Assembly (NCBI GenBank): GCA_027694045.1
Contig: JAQEWB010000002.1
Span: 124,001 to 188,000 of the forward strand
Source: Bacillaceae bacterium OF18-1A
GTDB taxonomy: Bacteria > Bacillota > Bacilli > Bacillales > Bacillaceae_G
DNA length: 64,000 nt
Direction of reading: 5' to 3'
The notes under the pieces are model-generated. The model saw only the letters and a program-made list of their open reading frames with translations. It did no database searches and had not been told where the DNA came from. The translations under genes were made by a program, and so were the position numbers. Below are positions 39,241-48,464 of the stretch, piece by piece. Each line of letters begins with the position of its first letter. Positions within the stretch are counted from its first letter, which is position 1.

Positions 39241-40203
39241 CTACTTACTATTATTCGACTTTAGTTGTAGCTTTCCTTCTATGTATCGTAAAATTTCTGA
39301 CGTTTTTTCACCATCTGTAACATCAAACCATGTGACATCCATCTTATTACGGAACCATGTTAGTTGACGCTTTGCATAACGGCGTGAATTCGTCTTTAAT
39401 TGTGATACCGCTTCTTCTAAAGAGACACGATTCTCAAAATAATCATATATCTCTTTATATCCAATAGCTTGAATAGATTGACAATCTCGTATCCCTCTAT
39501 TATATAGCCCTTCTACTTCCTCTAACAAACCTTGTTTCATCATTATGTCAACTCGTAAGTTAATGCGATCGTATAGCATTTCTCGATCCATTGTCAAGCC
39601 AATTAATGAAACATCATATAATAACTCGTTTTCTTGTTTTTCGAGTTGATCACTCATCTTTTCACCAGTCGTGTGGAAAATTTCTAACGCTCGAATGACA
39701 CGGCGCACATTATTTACATGAATACGCTCCGCACTTTCCGGATCTACTTCTTGCAATTTTTTATGTACATATTCCACACCACGTTCTAAAGCTAACTCTT
39801 CCATTTGTTCTCGGTATATAGCATCACCAGCATCATCGGTAAACTGATAATCAAATAAAACAGATTTTATATAAAGCCCTGTGCCACCAACGATAATTGG
39901 TAATTTACCACGGCCTGTAATTTCTCGAATATGTTTACGAACACGTTCTTGAAATTCTGCGACAGAAAATGAATCTTCCGGATCTTTTATATCAATCATA
40001 TAATGCGGAATTCCATCCATCTCTTCTTTCGTCACCTTTGCAGTTCCAATATCCATCGCACGATAAATTTGCATGGAATCACCACTAATAATTTCACCGT
40101 TCAACGCTTTTGCAAGATCTATACTTAACTTCGTCTTCCCGACAGCAGTGGGGCCAATGATGACAGCGACTTTTTCACGTTGCACTTCTCCCATATCATT
40201 CAA
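39241..40203 (-). CDS. miaA: tRNA dimethylallyltransferase
   Basis: 320 residues: a P-loop GPTAVGKTKLSIDLA, DSMQIYRAMDIGTAK and the RRYAKRQLTWFRNK tail are typical of MiaA. It transfers a dimethylallyl group to A37 of tRNAs that read codons beginning with U. ATG at 40203 has AGAGAG five bases upstream; the ATG at 40194 (MGEVQREKV) is the start used for close homologues and is equally possible. Operon with hfq. Confidence 0.95.
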   Translation of the reverse strand: MNDMGEVQREKVAVIIGPTAVGKTKLSIDLAKALNGEIISGDSMQIYRAMDIGTAKVTKEEMDGIPHYMIDIKDPEDSFSVAEFQERVRKHIREITGRGKLPIIVGGTGLYIKSVLFDYQFTDDAGDAIYREQMEELALERGVEYVHKKLQEVDPESAERIHVNNVRRVIRALEIFHTTGEKMSDQLEKQENELLYDVSLIGLTMDREMLYDRINLRVDIMMKQGLLEEVEGLYNRGIRDCQSIQAIGYKEIYDYFENRVSLEEAVSQLKTNSRRYAKRQLTWFRNKMDVTWFDVTDGEKTSEILRYIEGKLQLKSNNSK

Positions 40204-40375
40204 CTCTCTTTATGTAATGTACTCCATCTATTGATTATACCCAATCTTACCAATTTTAATGGTATGATTGCAAGTTCTTTCATTTCGGTACATGAAATTA
40301 TAAATAAAAAAAGAACATAGTTTGTCCATTCCTACATATACATGATAAAAAGAATTTAGAGAGGATGCATTGACT

Positions 40376-40621
40376 ATGAAACAAGCTGCTATGAATTTTT
40401 CAACTTTAACAAAAGATCTCATTTTAGCTACTGCCACGAAGGAACAAAATTGTTCACAAGAAGAATTATACTTTGCTCTCAATTGTTTATTACGTTCTTT
40501 TCATTCCGCCCTTCAAGAAGCATCCTTGGATTTAGAGGATACGAATATAGAATATATACAAACTCAATTTTGCTGTGCGTATAAAATTATTACAGGGAAA
40601 ACTATTTATCCCTTTCAATAA
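40376..40621 (+). CDS. Small hypothetical protein
   Basis: 81 residues from ATG 40376 (or 83 from TTG 40370), after AGAGAGGATG. Mostly helical and Cys/Leu-containing (TATKEQNCSQEELYFALNCL), no signal peptide. It is followed at once by a strong terminator. Family not recognised. Confidence 0.55.
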   Translation: MKQAAMNFSTLTKDLILATATKEQNCSQEELYFALNCLLRSFHSALQEASLDLEDTNIEYIQTQFCCAYKIITGKTIYPFQ

Positions 40622-40626
40622 TCCAT

Positions 40627-40666
40627 AAAAAGTGGTTGCTTGCATATCTTTCAAGCAACCACTTTT
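40627..40666. terminator. Bidirectional intrinsic terminator
   Basis: AAAAGTGGTTGCTTG with its complement between the convergent 81-aa gene and the SH3/3D gene. Confidence 0.8.
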
Positions 40667-40683
40667 ATATTCATACAAATATG

Positions 40684-41616
40684 CTATTGTATAACTTTCA
40701 CTTTTACAGATTTACGCCCCCAGCTATTAGCATTGCTATCCGAACCGACTAACACATCAATACGGTTTCCTTTAATTGCACCACCAGTATCTCCAGCAAT
40801 CGCTTCTCCGTATCCTTCTACCCATACTTTTGATCCAAGCGGAATTACTTTCGGATCAACAGCAATTACTTTCATATTTGGATTTGCTGTTAAATCATGC
40901 CCCATTGCAGTTAATACACGACCACCATACGAGCCATTCTCACTTGGATCTGCTGTATATGCAGTTGCTTCTACTGTTATTTCACGACCGCCAGCAGGCG
41001 CACTTGTTTCAGTAGATTTTGCAACTGGTTTCGCAGCTGACTTTTCTTTTGCTACAGGTTTACGTGATTCTACACTCTTAACAGATTCTTTACTCTTAAC
41101 TGCTGTATTATTTTTAACCGACGTATTGACTTTAGCCGGTGCTTCTTCTTGAGTTACAACTGCTTTCTTTTCAATTACAGGTGCTTTTCCTGTTAAGAAT
41201 GGCACATGAACATATCCGACTTTTCCATTATAGTCGAATTGTAACCATTCATTTTGAACTTGATTTGTCGTTTCAATTACATCATCTTTATTAAGTTTAC
41301 CAAGAATTTCAGAGTCAGTATTCGCTCCGGCACGCACATTTAATACGCCCGCCGTTACATAATATGTACTTTTTGTAAATTCAGCACTTACAAACGCTTC
41401 TTTACCGTTTAAGTTAATTTTTGTCCATCCGTTTTCTGTATTTATAACATCTAATGTATTCCCACTTAACATTTTACCTACAAGCTTTGACTCTACAGTT
41501 GGGTTTTCTCTAACATTTAATACGTCTGTTGTTACGATCGTTTCTGCTTTAGCAGAACCTGCAAAAATCCCAATACCAAAAACTGCCGCTGTTGCTATAC
41601 CTAATAATTTTTTCAT
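40684..41616 (-). CDS. Exported SH3b and 3D-domain cell-wall protein
   Basis: 310 residues: signal peptide (MKKLLGIATAAVFGIGIFAG to AKA), two bacterial SH3 domains (about 25-85 and 90-150; each with VLNVR), a Lys/Ser/Val linker, and a C-terminal 3D domain (about 215-310; EATAYTADPSENG, VDPKVIPLGSKVWVEGYG, AGDTGGAIKGNRIDV) with the three conserved Asp. It resembles the YocH/EntB group, putative peptidoglycan lytic enzymes with a double-psi barrel. The start has a GGAGGC site. Confidence 0.88.
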   Translation of the reverse strand: MKKLLGIATAAVFGIGIFAGSAKAETIVTTDVLNVRENPTVESKLVGKMLSGNTLDVINTENGWTKINLNGKEAFVSAEFTKSTYYVTAGVLNVRAGANTDSEILGKLNKDDVIETTNQVQNEWLQFDYNGKVGYVHVPFLTGKAPVIEKKAVVTQEEAPAKVNTSVKNNTAVKSKESVKSVESRKPVAKEKSAAKPVAKSTETSAPAGGREITVEATAYTADPSENGSYGGRVLTAMGHDLTANPNMKVIAVDPKVIPLGSKVWVEGYGEAIAGDTGGAIKGNRIDVLVGSDSNANSWGRKSVKVKVIQ

Positions 41617-41930
41617 GAATAGCCTCCATTTGCTTTGTTTTCGTATTTTCATTATAGCAACAGATTTTTTCATTTTTTAGAAATCACACAATTACAAAGC
41701 ATTCGTAATATACGATTAATGAGTTGTAACATAAATTTCCATATTAATGAAATGCATTTCCAATAGAATTCTCAATAGTTTTCATATTTTTTCCACATAT
41801 GAACATAAGAATTTTTTTCCAAAAAAAATTACAGTGTTACTTTTCTGTTACAAAAAATTCACATTTCATTACATCTTTTACCAAAATTCATCATTTTCCA
41901 ATTATTAATCTATTTTTTTGTAATAAAAAA

Positions 41931-41955
41931 GAAGCAACTTAATAGCAGTTGCTTC
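41931..41955 (-). terminator. Intrinsic terminator of the fru operon
   Basis: GAAGCAACT-N7-AGTTGCTTC followed by a T-run on the minus strand. The rest of 41617-41930 is AT-rich upstream DNA of the SH3/3D gene with no supported ORF. Confidence 0.75.
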
Positions 41956-41966
41956 CTCTCAATATA

Positions 41967-43823
41967 TTATTTAACTCTCTTTTTCCAAATGCCCATCATA
42001 AGAGCTGAAACAACTGCCCCTATTAATATAGAGAAAATATATAACCAAGGTTTATTTACTAGTGCTATAACAAAAAGTCCACCATGCGGTGCTGGCAATG
42101 TAATTTGAAATAACATAGATAACGCCCCCGCAATACTTGAACCAACAACACAACTTACAATTACTCGAATTGGATCTGCAGCTGCAAATGGAATCGCGCC
42201 TTCTGTAATAAACGAAGCTCCCATAATATAATTTGTTAAACCAGATTTACGTTCCGCTTCTGTAAACTTCGCTTTAAAGAATGTAGTTGCAAATGCAATC
42301 GCTAATGGCGGTACCATACCGCCAGCCATAACCGCAGAATGCACACCAAAGTTTCCTGACGAAATTGCAGCAATACCAAATGTAAAGGCCGCTTTATTAA
42401 TCGGTCCTCCCATATCGATTGCCATCATACCACCTAAAATTAAACCTAATAGTATGGCATTTGTACCACCTAAACTATTTAACCAACTCGTTAACATTTC
42501 ATTTAGTGCCACTACAGGTGGATTAACCACTTTTAACATGATGATACCTGTAATGAATAACCCAAATACCGGATATAACAAGACCGGTTTAATTCCTTCT
42601 AACTGTGCTGGCAAACTAGAAAATAGCTTTTTCAAACCGACTACAACATATCCAGCTAAGAAACCAGCAATTAATCCACCTAAAAATCCTGCATTCGCTT
42701 GCGCTGCTAAAAATCCACCGACAACACCAGGCATAAAACCAGGTCGATCAGCAATAGAACTTGCAATAAATCCAGCTAAAATTGGAACAAGGAATAAGAA
42801 AGCTCCTTTTTCCCCACCACCAATAGCCATTAATATTTCAGAAATAGGGCCTTTCGCCTTAATTCCACCGAACATAAATGCCAGTGCGATTAAAATCCCT
42901 CCACCAACAACGAATGGAAGCATATTACTCACACCGCTCATTAAGTGCTTGTAAATTCCTAGCCCTTTTCCTTTCTCTACACTTTCCGTCTGTCCATCCT
43001 CTTTTACACCTTTAAAGATTGGCGCATCTTGTTTTATAGCTCGGTTAAGAAGGATTTCAGTTTTTCTAATACCATCAGCGACTGGCACTTGAATGACATG
43101 TTTCCCAGCAAAACGATTCATTTCAACTTGTTTATCTGCCGCAACGATAATCGTTGTTGCGCGCTCGATATCTTCTTTCGTTAAACCATTCTTTATACCT
43201 GTTGATCCGTTTGTTTCAACTTTAATCGCAAGTCCTAACTCTGCCGCTTTCGCTTTTAAACTGTCCGCAGCCATATATGTGTGAGCGATACCAGTTGGGC
43301 AAGCTGTAACAGCTAATACATACGGATCATTCCCTTTCGGCTTTTCCCCTTCAACTTCTTCTTCTTTTTCATTCTCTTTTTCATCAAATAAACGAAGAAG
43401 CGCACCTTCATCCCTTACTTCTAATAATTGCTTACGAAAACTTTCATCCATTAATAATGTAGATAAACGGGATAATGTTTCTAAGTGAGTATTATTCGCC
43501 CCTTCACTTGCAGCAATCATAAAGAATAAATGTGCTGGCTGTCCGTCAAGCGACTCATAATTGATACCGCTTACACTTCTACCGAAACAAATCGCTGGTT
43601 GTTTAACAGCTTTCGTCTTCGCATGAGGGATCGCAATACCTTCACCAATTCCAGTCGTACTTTGAGACTCTCTTTTTAAAATAGCTTCTTTAAATTCTAC
43701 TTTACTATTTAAACGATTTGCTTCGTTTAATTTCTCAACTAATTCATCTATGACAGCTTCTTTATTTGAAGCTGTCAAATTCATAATGACTGTATCCCTT
43801 TTTAATAGCTCTGTAATTTTCAT
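41967..43823 (-). CDS. fruA: Fructose PTS transporter, EIIABC
   Basis: 618 residues in domain order EIIA (1-150; phospho-His in AIPHAKT), EIIB (about 170-265; phospho-Cys in VTACPTGIAHTYMAAD) and EIIC (about 290-615, multi-helix; GGPINKAAFTFG). It takes up fructose with conversion to fructose 1-phosphate, which FruK then uses. Last gene of fruR-fruK-fruA, 13 bases after fruK. Confidence 0.95.
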   Translation of the reverse strand: MKITELLKRDTVIMNLTASNKEAVIDELVEKLNEANRLNSKVEFKEAILKRESQSTTGIGEGIAIPHAKTKAVKQPAICFGRSVSGINYESLDGQPAHLFFMIAASEGANNTHLETLSRLSTLLMDESFRKQLLEVRDEGALLRLFDEKENEKEEEVEGEKPKGNDPYVLAVTACPTGIAHTYMAADSLKAKAAELGLAIKVETNGSTGIKNGLTKEDIERATTIIVAADKQVEMNRFAGKHVIQVPVADGIRKTEILLNRAIKQDAPIFKGVKEDGQTESVEKGKGLGIYKHLMSGVSNMLPFVVGGGILIALAFMFGGIKAKGPISEILMAIGGGEKGAFLFLVPILAGFIASSIADRPGFMPGVVGGFLAAQANAGFLGGLIAGFLAGYVVVGLKKLFSSLPAQLEGIKPVLLYPVFGLFITGIIMLKVVNPPVVALNEMLTSWLNSLGGTNAILLGLILGGMMAIDMGGPINKAAFTFGIAAISSGNFGVHSAVMAGGMVPPLAIAFATTFFKAKFTEAERKSGLTNYIMGASFITEGAIPFAAADPIRVIVSCVVGSSIAGALSMLFQITLPAPHGGLFVIALVNKPWLYIFSILIGAVVSALMMGIWKKRVK

Positions 43824-43836
43824 ATGTTGCTTCCCC

Positions 43837-44748
43837 CTATCGCTTAGCTACAATTACTTGCGACAATAATTCTTCTACTTTTTCCTTTGTACATAAATCT
43901 GCTGAAAATGCTGTTGCACTCCCTGTTGCAACACCATATTGAAATGCTTTTCCAATATCTTTGGTTTGTTCATACTTACCTACAAAGCCTGCAACAAGAG
44001 AATCTCCAGCCCCAACTGAATTAATTACAACCCCCTTTGGAACAGTTGCTTCATATATACCTTCTGCCGTAAATAATAAAGCCCCATCTCCTGCCATTGA
44101 TACGATAACGTGCTCTACACCTTGTTCGATTAATTTTCTTCCATATGGTAAAATAGCTTCTACTGTTGAAATCTCTACTCCGAATAACTCACCAAGTTCA
44201 TGATGGTTAGGCTTTATTAAAAACGGCTTATTTTTAATTACATGCTGCAGTGCACTTCCGCTCGCATCTACTACTACGCGAATACCTTTTTCAGCTCCGA
44301 ACGCTGCGATCGATTCATAAAAAGTTGTTGAGATAGATGCCGGTACGCTTCCAGCTAGTACAACACAATCTCCCTCCTTCATACTTTCGATTTGTTTCAT
44401 TAATTGTTCAAATTGTTCATTTGTTACACTAGGACCTTGTCCATTTAACTCTGTTTCTTCTTTCCCTTTTATTTTCACATTAATTCGAGTATCTTCATCT
44501 ACTTGGACGAAGTTTGTTGTTACGCCTTCCATCTGTAATACATCTTTAATAAATTGACCAGTAAATCCACCCGTAAATCCGAGCGCTATGTTTTCAACAC
44601 CTAAGCGATGAAGAACACGAGAAACATTAATCCCTTTTCCTCCAGGAAACTTCATATCTTTCTCTGCCCGGTTTACTGCTCCTAAATCAAAAGAATGAAC
44701 TTGTACTACATAATCAATAGATGGGTTTAAAGTAACTGTATAGATCAT
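43837..44748 (-). CDS. fruK: 1-phosphofructokinase
   Basis: 303 residues, PfkB family: MIYTVTLNPSIDYVV, FPGGKGINVSRVL, and the C-terminal ATP/anion-hole motif NSVGAGDSLVAGF with the catalytic Asp. It phosphorylates fructose 1-phosphate to fructose 1,6-bisphosphate. It overlaps the fruR stop by four bases. Confidence 0.95.
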   Translation of the reverse strand: MIYTVTLNPSIDYVVQVHSFDLGAVNRAEKDMKFPGGKGINVSRVLHRLGVENIALGFTGGFTGQFIKDVLQMEGVTTNFVQVDEDTRINVKIKGKEETELNGQGPSVTNEQFEQLMKQIESMKEGDCVVLAGSVPASISTTFYESIAAFGAEKGIRVVVDASGSALQHVIKNKPFLIKPNHHELGELFGVEISTVEAILPYGRKLIEQGVEHVIVSMAGDGALLFTAEGIYEATVPKGVVINSVGAGDSLVAGFVGKYEQTKDIGKAFQYGVATGSATAFSADLCTKEKVEELLSQVIVAKR

Positions 44749-45497
44749 TGTTTATCAGCCTCAATTACATTGGTTTGTCTTTTATATTTTTCTAAATCTA
44801 TTTCTAAATGGTTTGTAATAATATTTGCCTCTTCAACATCTGCAATTTTTGCAAACGCAACTTCTGAAAACTTACTTTCATCAATTAAAAAATATCCTTC
44901 GTTCGCTAATGTTAATGCCATTTGTTTTAAAAGTGCTTCTTCTGGATCTGGTGTTGTAAAACCAAGTTGTTCATGTACGCCATTCGCACCTAGAAAACAT
45001 TTATCAAAGCGATACTTCTGCATACTTTCCTGCGCCATCGCGCCGATTAAAGCTTTTGTCCTACTCTTCATCATCCCGCCTAGTAAATAGGCACGAATAT
45101 TATTTTCAACTAAAGCTTCAATATGCATAAGTCCATTTGTAACGACAGTAACATCTCTATCTATTAAAAATGGAATCATTTCAAATGTTGTACTTCCTGC
45201 ATCTAAATAAATGCAATCTCCTTGTTCAACCAGGTTAGCTGCATACTTCGCAATTTGTTGTTTTATTTGAATGTTTTTGGATGATTTCTCAACCATCGTT
45301 GGCTCCTGTCCTTTTCCTGTTAAAACAGCCGCACCACCGTGAACTCTTTTTAGTAACCTTTGTTTTTCCAATTGTGCTAAATCACGACGAATTGTCGACT
45401 CAGAGCTTTCTGTTCTTTCCACTAATTGTTGTAATTTAACAACCTTCTGTTCTTTGACAAGTTGCAATATCATTTGATGACGTTCAGGAGTTAACAT
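44745..45497 (-). CDS. fruR: FruR, DeoR-family repressor
   Basis: 250 residues: an N-terminal DeoR helix-turn-helix (MLTPERHQMILQLVKEQKVV; TESSESTIRRDLAQLEKQ) and a sugar-phosphate sensor domain (IYLDAGSTTFEMIPFL, FLGANGV). The expected effector is fructose 1-phosphate. The start at 45497 has AGAGGTGAAG; the frame to 45560 runs into the promoter. Likely autoregulated through the repeats at 45546-45592. Confidence 0.92.
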   Translation of the reverse strand: MLTPERHQMILQLVKEQKVVKLQQLVERTESSESTIRRDLAQLEKQRLLKRVHGGAAVLTGKGQEPTMVEKSSKNIQIKQQIAKYAANLVEQGDCIYLDAGSTTFEMIPFLIDRDVTVVTNGLMHIEALVENNIRAYLLGGMMKSRTKALIGAMAQESMQKYRFDKCFLGANGVHEQLGFTTPDPEEALLKQMALTLANEGYFLIDESKFSEVAFAKIADVEEANIITNHLEIDLEKYKRQTNVIEADKQ

Positions 45498-45521
45498 TTT
45501 CTTCACCTCTTCTTTGATTAC

Positions 45522-45592
45522 AGTATAATGAAAACGATCACAAAAATCAACCACAAACAATCAATAGTAGTCAATAACAACCAAAAACAATT
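45522..45592 (-). promoter_or_regulatory. fru promoter and DeoR-type direct-repeat operator
   Basis: Minus strand: -35 TTGATT (45545-45550), 17-base spacer, -10 TATACT (45522-45527). Two direct repeats of ATTGTTTKTGGTTG lie at 45546-45562 and 45576-45592, exactly 30 bases apart; the first overlaps the -35. Confidence 0.65.
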
Positions 45593-45609
45593 AAACACAA
45601 CAAAAAAGA

Positions 45610-45639
45610 AACCTATTTGACACTACAGTCACATAGGTT
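45610..45639 (-). terminator. Intrinsic terminator of the alcohol dehydrogenase gene
   Basis: AACCTATTTGAC/GTCACATAGGTT (imperfect) followed by TTCTTTTTT on the minus strand. Confidence 0.7.
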
Positions 45640-45655
45640 CCCTCTCTCGCTTCAT

Positions 45656-46819
45656 TTATAGAGAAGCTTTATATATTTCTAAAACATCATCTTTATTTAA
45701 TTGTTTAAAATTACCGAACTCACCATAAGCCATCGCTTTATCTGCCATTAAGTCAATTTCATTTTCACCAATAGCGTAATCAGCTAACGTCACTGGTGCT
45801 TCAATTGAAGTCCAAAATTGACGCAAGGCCTCGATTCCTTCTAACGCTATCTCTTTATCTGTTTTGCCATCTGTTTCTACATCAAACACACGAATAGCAA
45901 ACTGTTTAAAACGACTTACATTTTTATCTAAAACATGCTTCATCCAATTCGGGAATAATATTGCAAGGCCCCCTCCATGTGGTATATCATGAACAGCAGA
46001 AACCGCATGCTCAATATTATGAGTTGCCCAATCTCCTCTTACTCCCATCGCTAAAATGCCATTTAACGCCATCGTTCCGCAATATAAAATTGTTTCTCTA
46101 TGCTCATAATTTTCTAAATCACTTAAAAGCTTAGGAGCTGTTTCAATTACTGTCCTTAAAACTGATTCACAATAACGATCTTGTAATTCTGTGTTTGTTC
46201 CATGATGGAAATATTGTTCTAATACGTGTGACATAATATCTACCATACCGTAAATTGTTTGATTTTTCGGTACAGAAGCCGTATGAACAGGGTCTAAAAT
46301 TGAAAACTGCGGGAAAGTAACTGGACTACCCCATCCATACTTTTCATTCGTTTCCCAATTTGTAATTACTGAACCTGCATTCATCTCAGATCCTGTCGCC
46401 GCAAGGGTAAGTACAGTACCAAATGGTAACGCCTCACTAGCAAATGCTTTCTTCGTTACAATATCCCATACATCTCCATCGTACTTACTACCAGCAGCAA
46501 TTGCTTTTGTACAGTCAATTACACTTCCTCCACCAACTGCTAAGATAAATTCAACTCCATTGTCTTTACAAATTTGAATCCCTTTCTTTACTGTCGATAA
46601 ACGAGGATTCGGTTCAACACCTGTCAACTCAAATACTTCCGCATTTATGTCCTTTAAATTAGAAATTACATTATCATAAATACCATTCCTTTTAATGCTG
46701 CCTCCCCCATATACGAGAAGCACCTTTTTACCGAATTGTGGAATTTCAACTTTTAACTGTTCTAATTGACCTTTACCGAAAATAAGTTTCGTTGGATTAC
46801 GAAATACAAAATTTTGCAT
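45656..46819 (-). CDS. Iron-containing alcohol dehydrogenase (YugJ/BdhA type)
   Basis: 387 residues: NAD(P)-binding GGGS motifs ([26 protein letters not shown]) and metal ligands in [13 protein letters not shown] and [20 protein letters not shown]. Close to NADPH-dependent butanol dehydrogenases YugJ/YugK. Reduces aldehydes, perhaps methylglyoxal or fermentation aldehydes. Monocistronic. Confidence 0.9.
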   Translation of the reverse strand: MQNFVFRNPTKLIFGKGQLEQLKVEIPQFGKKVLLVYGGGSIKRNGIYDNVISNLKDINAEVFELTGVEPNPRLSTVKKGIQICKDNGVEFILAVGGGSVIDCTKAIAAGSKYDGDVWDIVTKKAFASEALPFGTVLTLAATGSEMNAGSVITNWETNEKYGWGSPVTFPQFSILDPVHTASVPKNQTIYGMVDIMSHVLEQYFHHGTNTELQDRYCESVLRTVIETAPKLLSDLENYEHRETILYCGTMALNGILAMGVRGDWATHNIEHAVSAVHDIPHGGGLAILFPNWMKHVLDKNVSRFKQFAIRVFDVETDGKTDKEIALEGIEALRQFWTSIEAPVTLADYAIGENEIDLMADKAMAYGEFGNFKQLNKDDVLEIYKASL

Positions 46820-46904
46820 ATTCCTTTACCATCCCTTCTATATGAAAAGCAACTATACTTTTGTATACCATACTTTTTTCATTTCACAAAAATATTTGCT
46901 TAAC

Positions 46905-46938
46905 AAAAAAATCCCAGCCTTAAAGGCTGGGATTTTTT
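46905..46938 (-). terminator. Intrinsic terminator
   Basis: AAATCCCAGCCTT-AA-AGGCTGGGATTT lies between the DUF420 gene and the dehydrogenase gene and ends the DUF420 transcript. Confidence 0.8.
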
Positions 46939-47479
46939 ATTGATAATAAGGTGAGATCATTAAGTACACAATAACACCAGATAAACTTACATATAACCAA
47001 ATTGGCATCGTCCAACGTACAATTTTACGGTGACGTGTTAATTGATTCGTAAAACCAAATACAAGTGCAAACAATGCAAGTGGTACAATAATTGCTGCAA
47101 GGATAATATGTGTAATTAAAATAATAAAGTACACATATTTAATAAACCCTTCACCACCAAAATGTGTTGCTGGTGCTAAGTAATGATACGATAAATACGA
47201 AACACAAAATAGTAAAGTCGTTGTAAATGCCGCCAAAATAAAACCACGGTGCATTTTTACATTCTTTTTGATGATTGAAAATAAAGCTGCTAATAAGAAT
47301 ACAAACGTAAAACTATTAAAGATTGCATTTAACATTGGTAAAATTGTTACATCGAAATGTAGTTCTCCTTCATAACCAACAGGCCCAAAGAACAGAAACA
47401 AAATAATCGCATTTACAATTACAGAAAGCGTTATCACAATAGGAGCATAGCTTTTCTGATTTGTTGATTGATCCACCAA
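46937..47479 (-). CDS. DUF420 membrane protein (YozB/CtaM-like)
   Basis: About 180 residues with five to six membrane helices and conserved His residues in KKNVKMHRGFI, LSYHYLAPATHFGG and ILITHIILA. DUF420 proteins include CtaM, needed for haem-copper oxidase activity in staphylococci, and B. subtilis YozB. The start is probably TTG 47479 (or GTG 47476), eight bases from GAGGGAG; the TTG at 47503 lies before that site. Confidence 0.78.
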   Translation of the reverse strand: MVDQSTNQKSYAPIVITLSVIVNAIILFLFFGPVGYEGELHFDVTILPMLNAIFNSFTFVFLLAALFSIIKKNVKMHRGFILAAFTTTLLFCVSYLSYHYLAPATHFGGEGFIKYVYFIILITHIILAAIIVPLALFALVFGFTNQLTRHRKIVRWTMPIWLYVSLSGVIVYLMISPYYQ

Positions 47480-47591
47480 AATGGTCACTCCCTCTTCCTT
47501 CAAATATGTATACGTAACCTCACTATTTTAACATATTATTCACAGTGCAAATGTGACAATAGTTTGACACAGTAATAAGAGGCAAAGAAAA

Positions 47592-47627
47592 AAATCCTCC
47601 TTAAATTAAATCTCTCAAGAAGGATTT
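47592..47627 (-). terminator. Intrinsic terminator after the 38-aa peptide gene
   Basis: AAAATCCTCCTT/AAGAAGGATTTT (one mismatch) followed by a T-run on the minus strand. Confidence 0.65.
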
Positions 47628-47657
47628 TATCGCTTTATTATTCAAATAGCAATGCGA

Positions 47658-47774
47658 TTAGTTTTTATTAAAAAACGTAGCGCTATATGCTTGAAAAATT
47701 TCAGACACTTGATATCCCATTAATGAAATTGCTGTTAATGAAAAGAAACCAATCATAAGAAATCGAAACCACAT
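47658..47774 (-). CDS. Unlisted 38-aa membrane peptide
   Basis: Begins MWFRFLMIGFFSLTAISLMG and ends in a short polar tail (SATFFNKN). A near-perfect ribosome site AAGGAGGAG lies seven bases before ATG, and a terminator follows, so this is very likely translated. One membrane helix (about 3-20). It lies between the 121-aa gene and the DUF420 gene, both membrane proteins. I do not recognise the family; small helper subunits of respiratory oxidases have this build, which is only a suggestion. Confidence 0.7.
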   Translation of the reverse strand: MWFRFLMIGFFSLTAISLMGYQVSEIFQAYSATFFNKN

Positions 47775-47798
47775 ATAAATCTCCTCCTTGTATTTAGC

Positions 47799-48110
47799 TT
47801 AAAAAACGTTAGCTATATTACAAGTTGAGTGGTATTCTTCATCATCACTTTCCTTCTTCTTTACAATCGCCGTTATAAACCGAATCATAAAGAACACAAG
47901 AAAAGGAATTTGTTCGTAATTGATATTAGCATAGTTTAGCAACGGTTCTCGTTGCAAATCGAACGGGGATGAGAAGGAATAGAACATACCTTGCTCTTCC
48001 ACATATACGATTACAAGTTTCATGCAAAATAATATCCCTAGAAACGAAACAACATCTTGCCATTCTGTCGTATATAACAGATTATATAGCTCTAATACGT
48101 ACTCTTCCAT
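47799..48110 (-). CDS. Hypothetical membrane-associated protein
   Basis: About 103 residues. Three ATGs in a row follow AAGGAAGGGGGG; 48110 is the best spaced (MEEYVLELYNLLYTTEW). Two hydrophobic stretches (DVVSFLGILFCMKLVIVYV; IPFLVFFMIRFITAIV) and a charged C-terminus. Family not recognised. The 38-aa peptide gene follows 24 bases downstream, so they may be cotranscribed. Confidence 0.55.
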   Translation of the reverse strand: MEEYVLELYNLLYTTEWQDVVSFLGILFCMKLVIVYVEEQGMFYSFSSPFDLQREPLLNYANINYEQIPFLVFFMIRFITAIVKKKESDDEEYHSTCNIANVF

Positions 48111-48464
48111 CATCATCCCCCCTTCCTTTTTTACCATTCTGCTCGCCTTCGTATAAAAAGTCAAGAAAAAAGTTTGTATTTACTGTGACAATAGTGATTA
48201 CCTGTTTTTTAATATATATATATGAATATTTTCTAACAATAATTGGATATCCCTTTTTCCACTTTTAAAAATTTCACTGATAATTATTCGTTCAGTTCCA
48301 ATTACTATTTTAACTCAAATTCGAGTTTAGTTTACACTCTATTCGTTACACAAAAGAAATTTTACAATTTTGTGAACATTCCATAATATGTTCTATAATA
48401 CGAAGATTTTTAAAAATATTTCTTCTATTATTCGTTCCATCATAATATTACGGAGGGATTTTTT
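48111..48464. other. Intergenic region, about 350 bases
   Basis: Divergent promoter region of the 121-aa-type membrane gene and the FNT channel gene. Very AT-rich. I see no supported gene and no clear Fnr or ResD site. Confidence 0.5.

Noticed and set aside
41967..43823. Possibility that fruA is a mannose or other PTS permease
   Set aside because: Direct linkage to fruK and a FruR-type DeoR regulator and the A-B-C domain order point to fructose.
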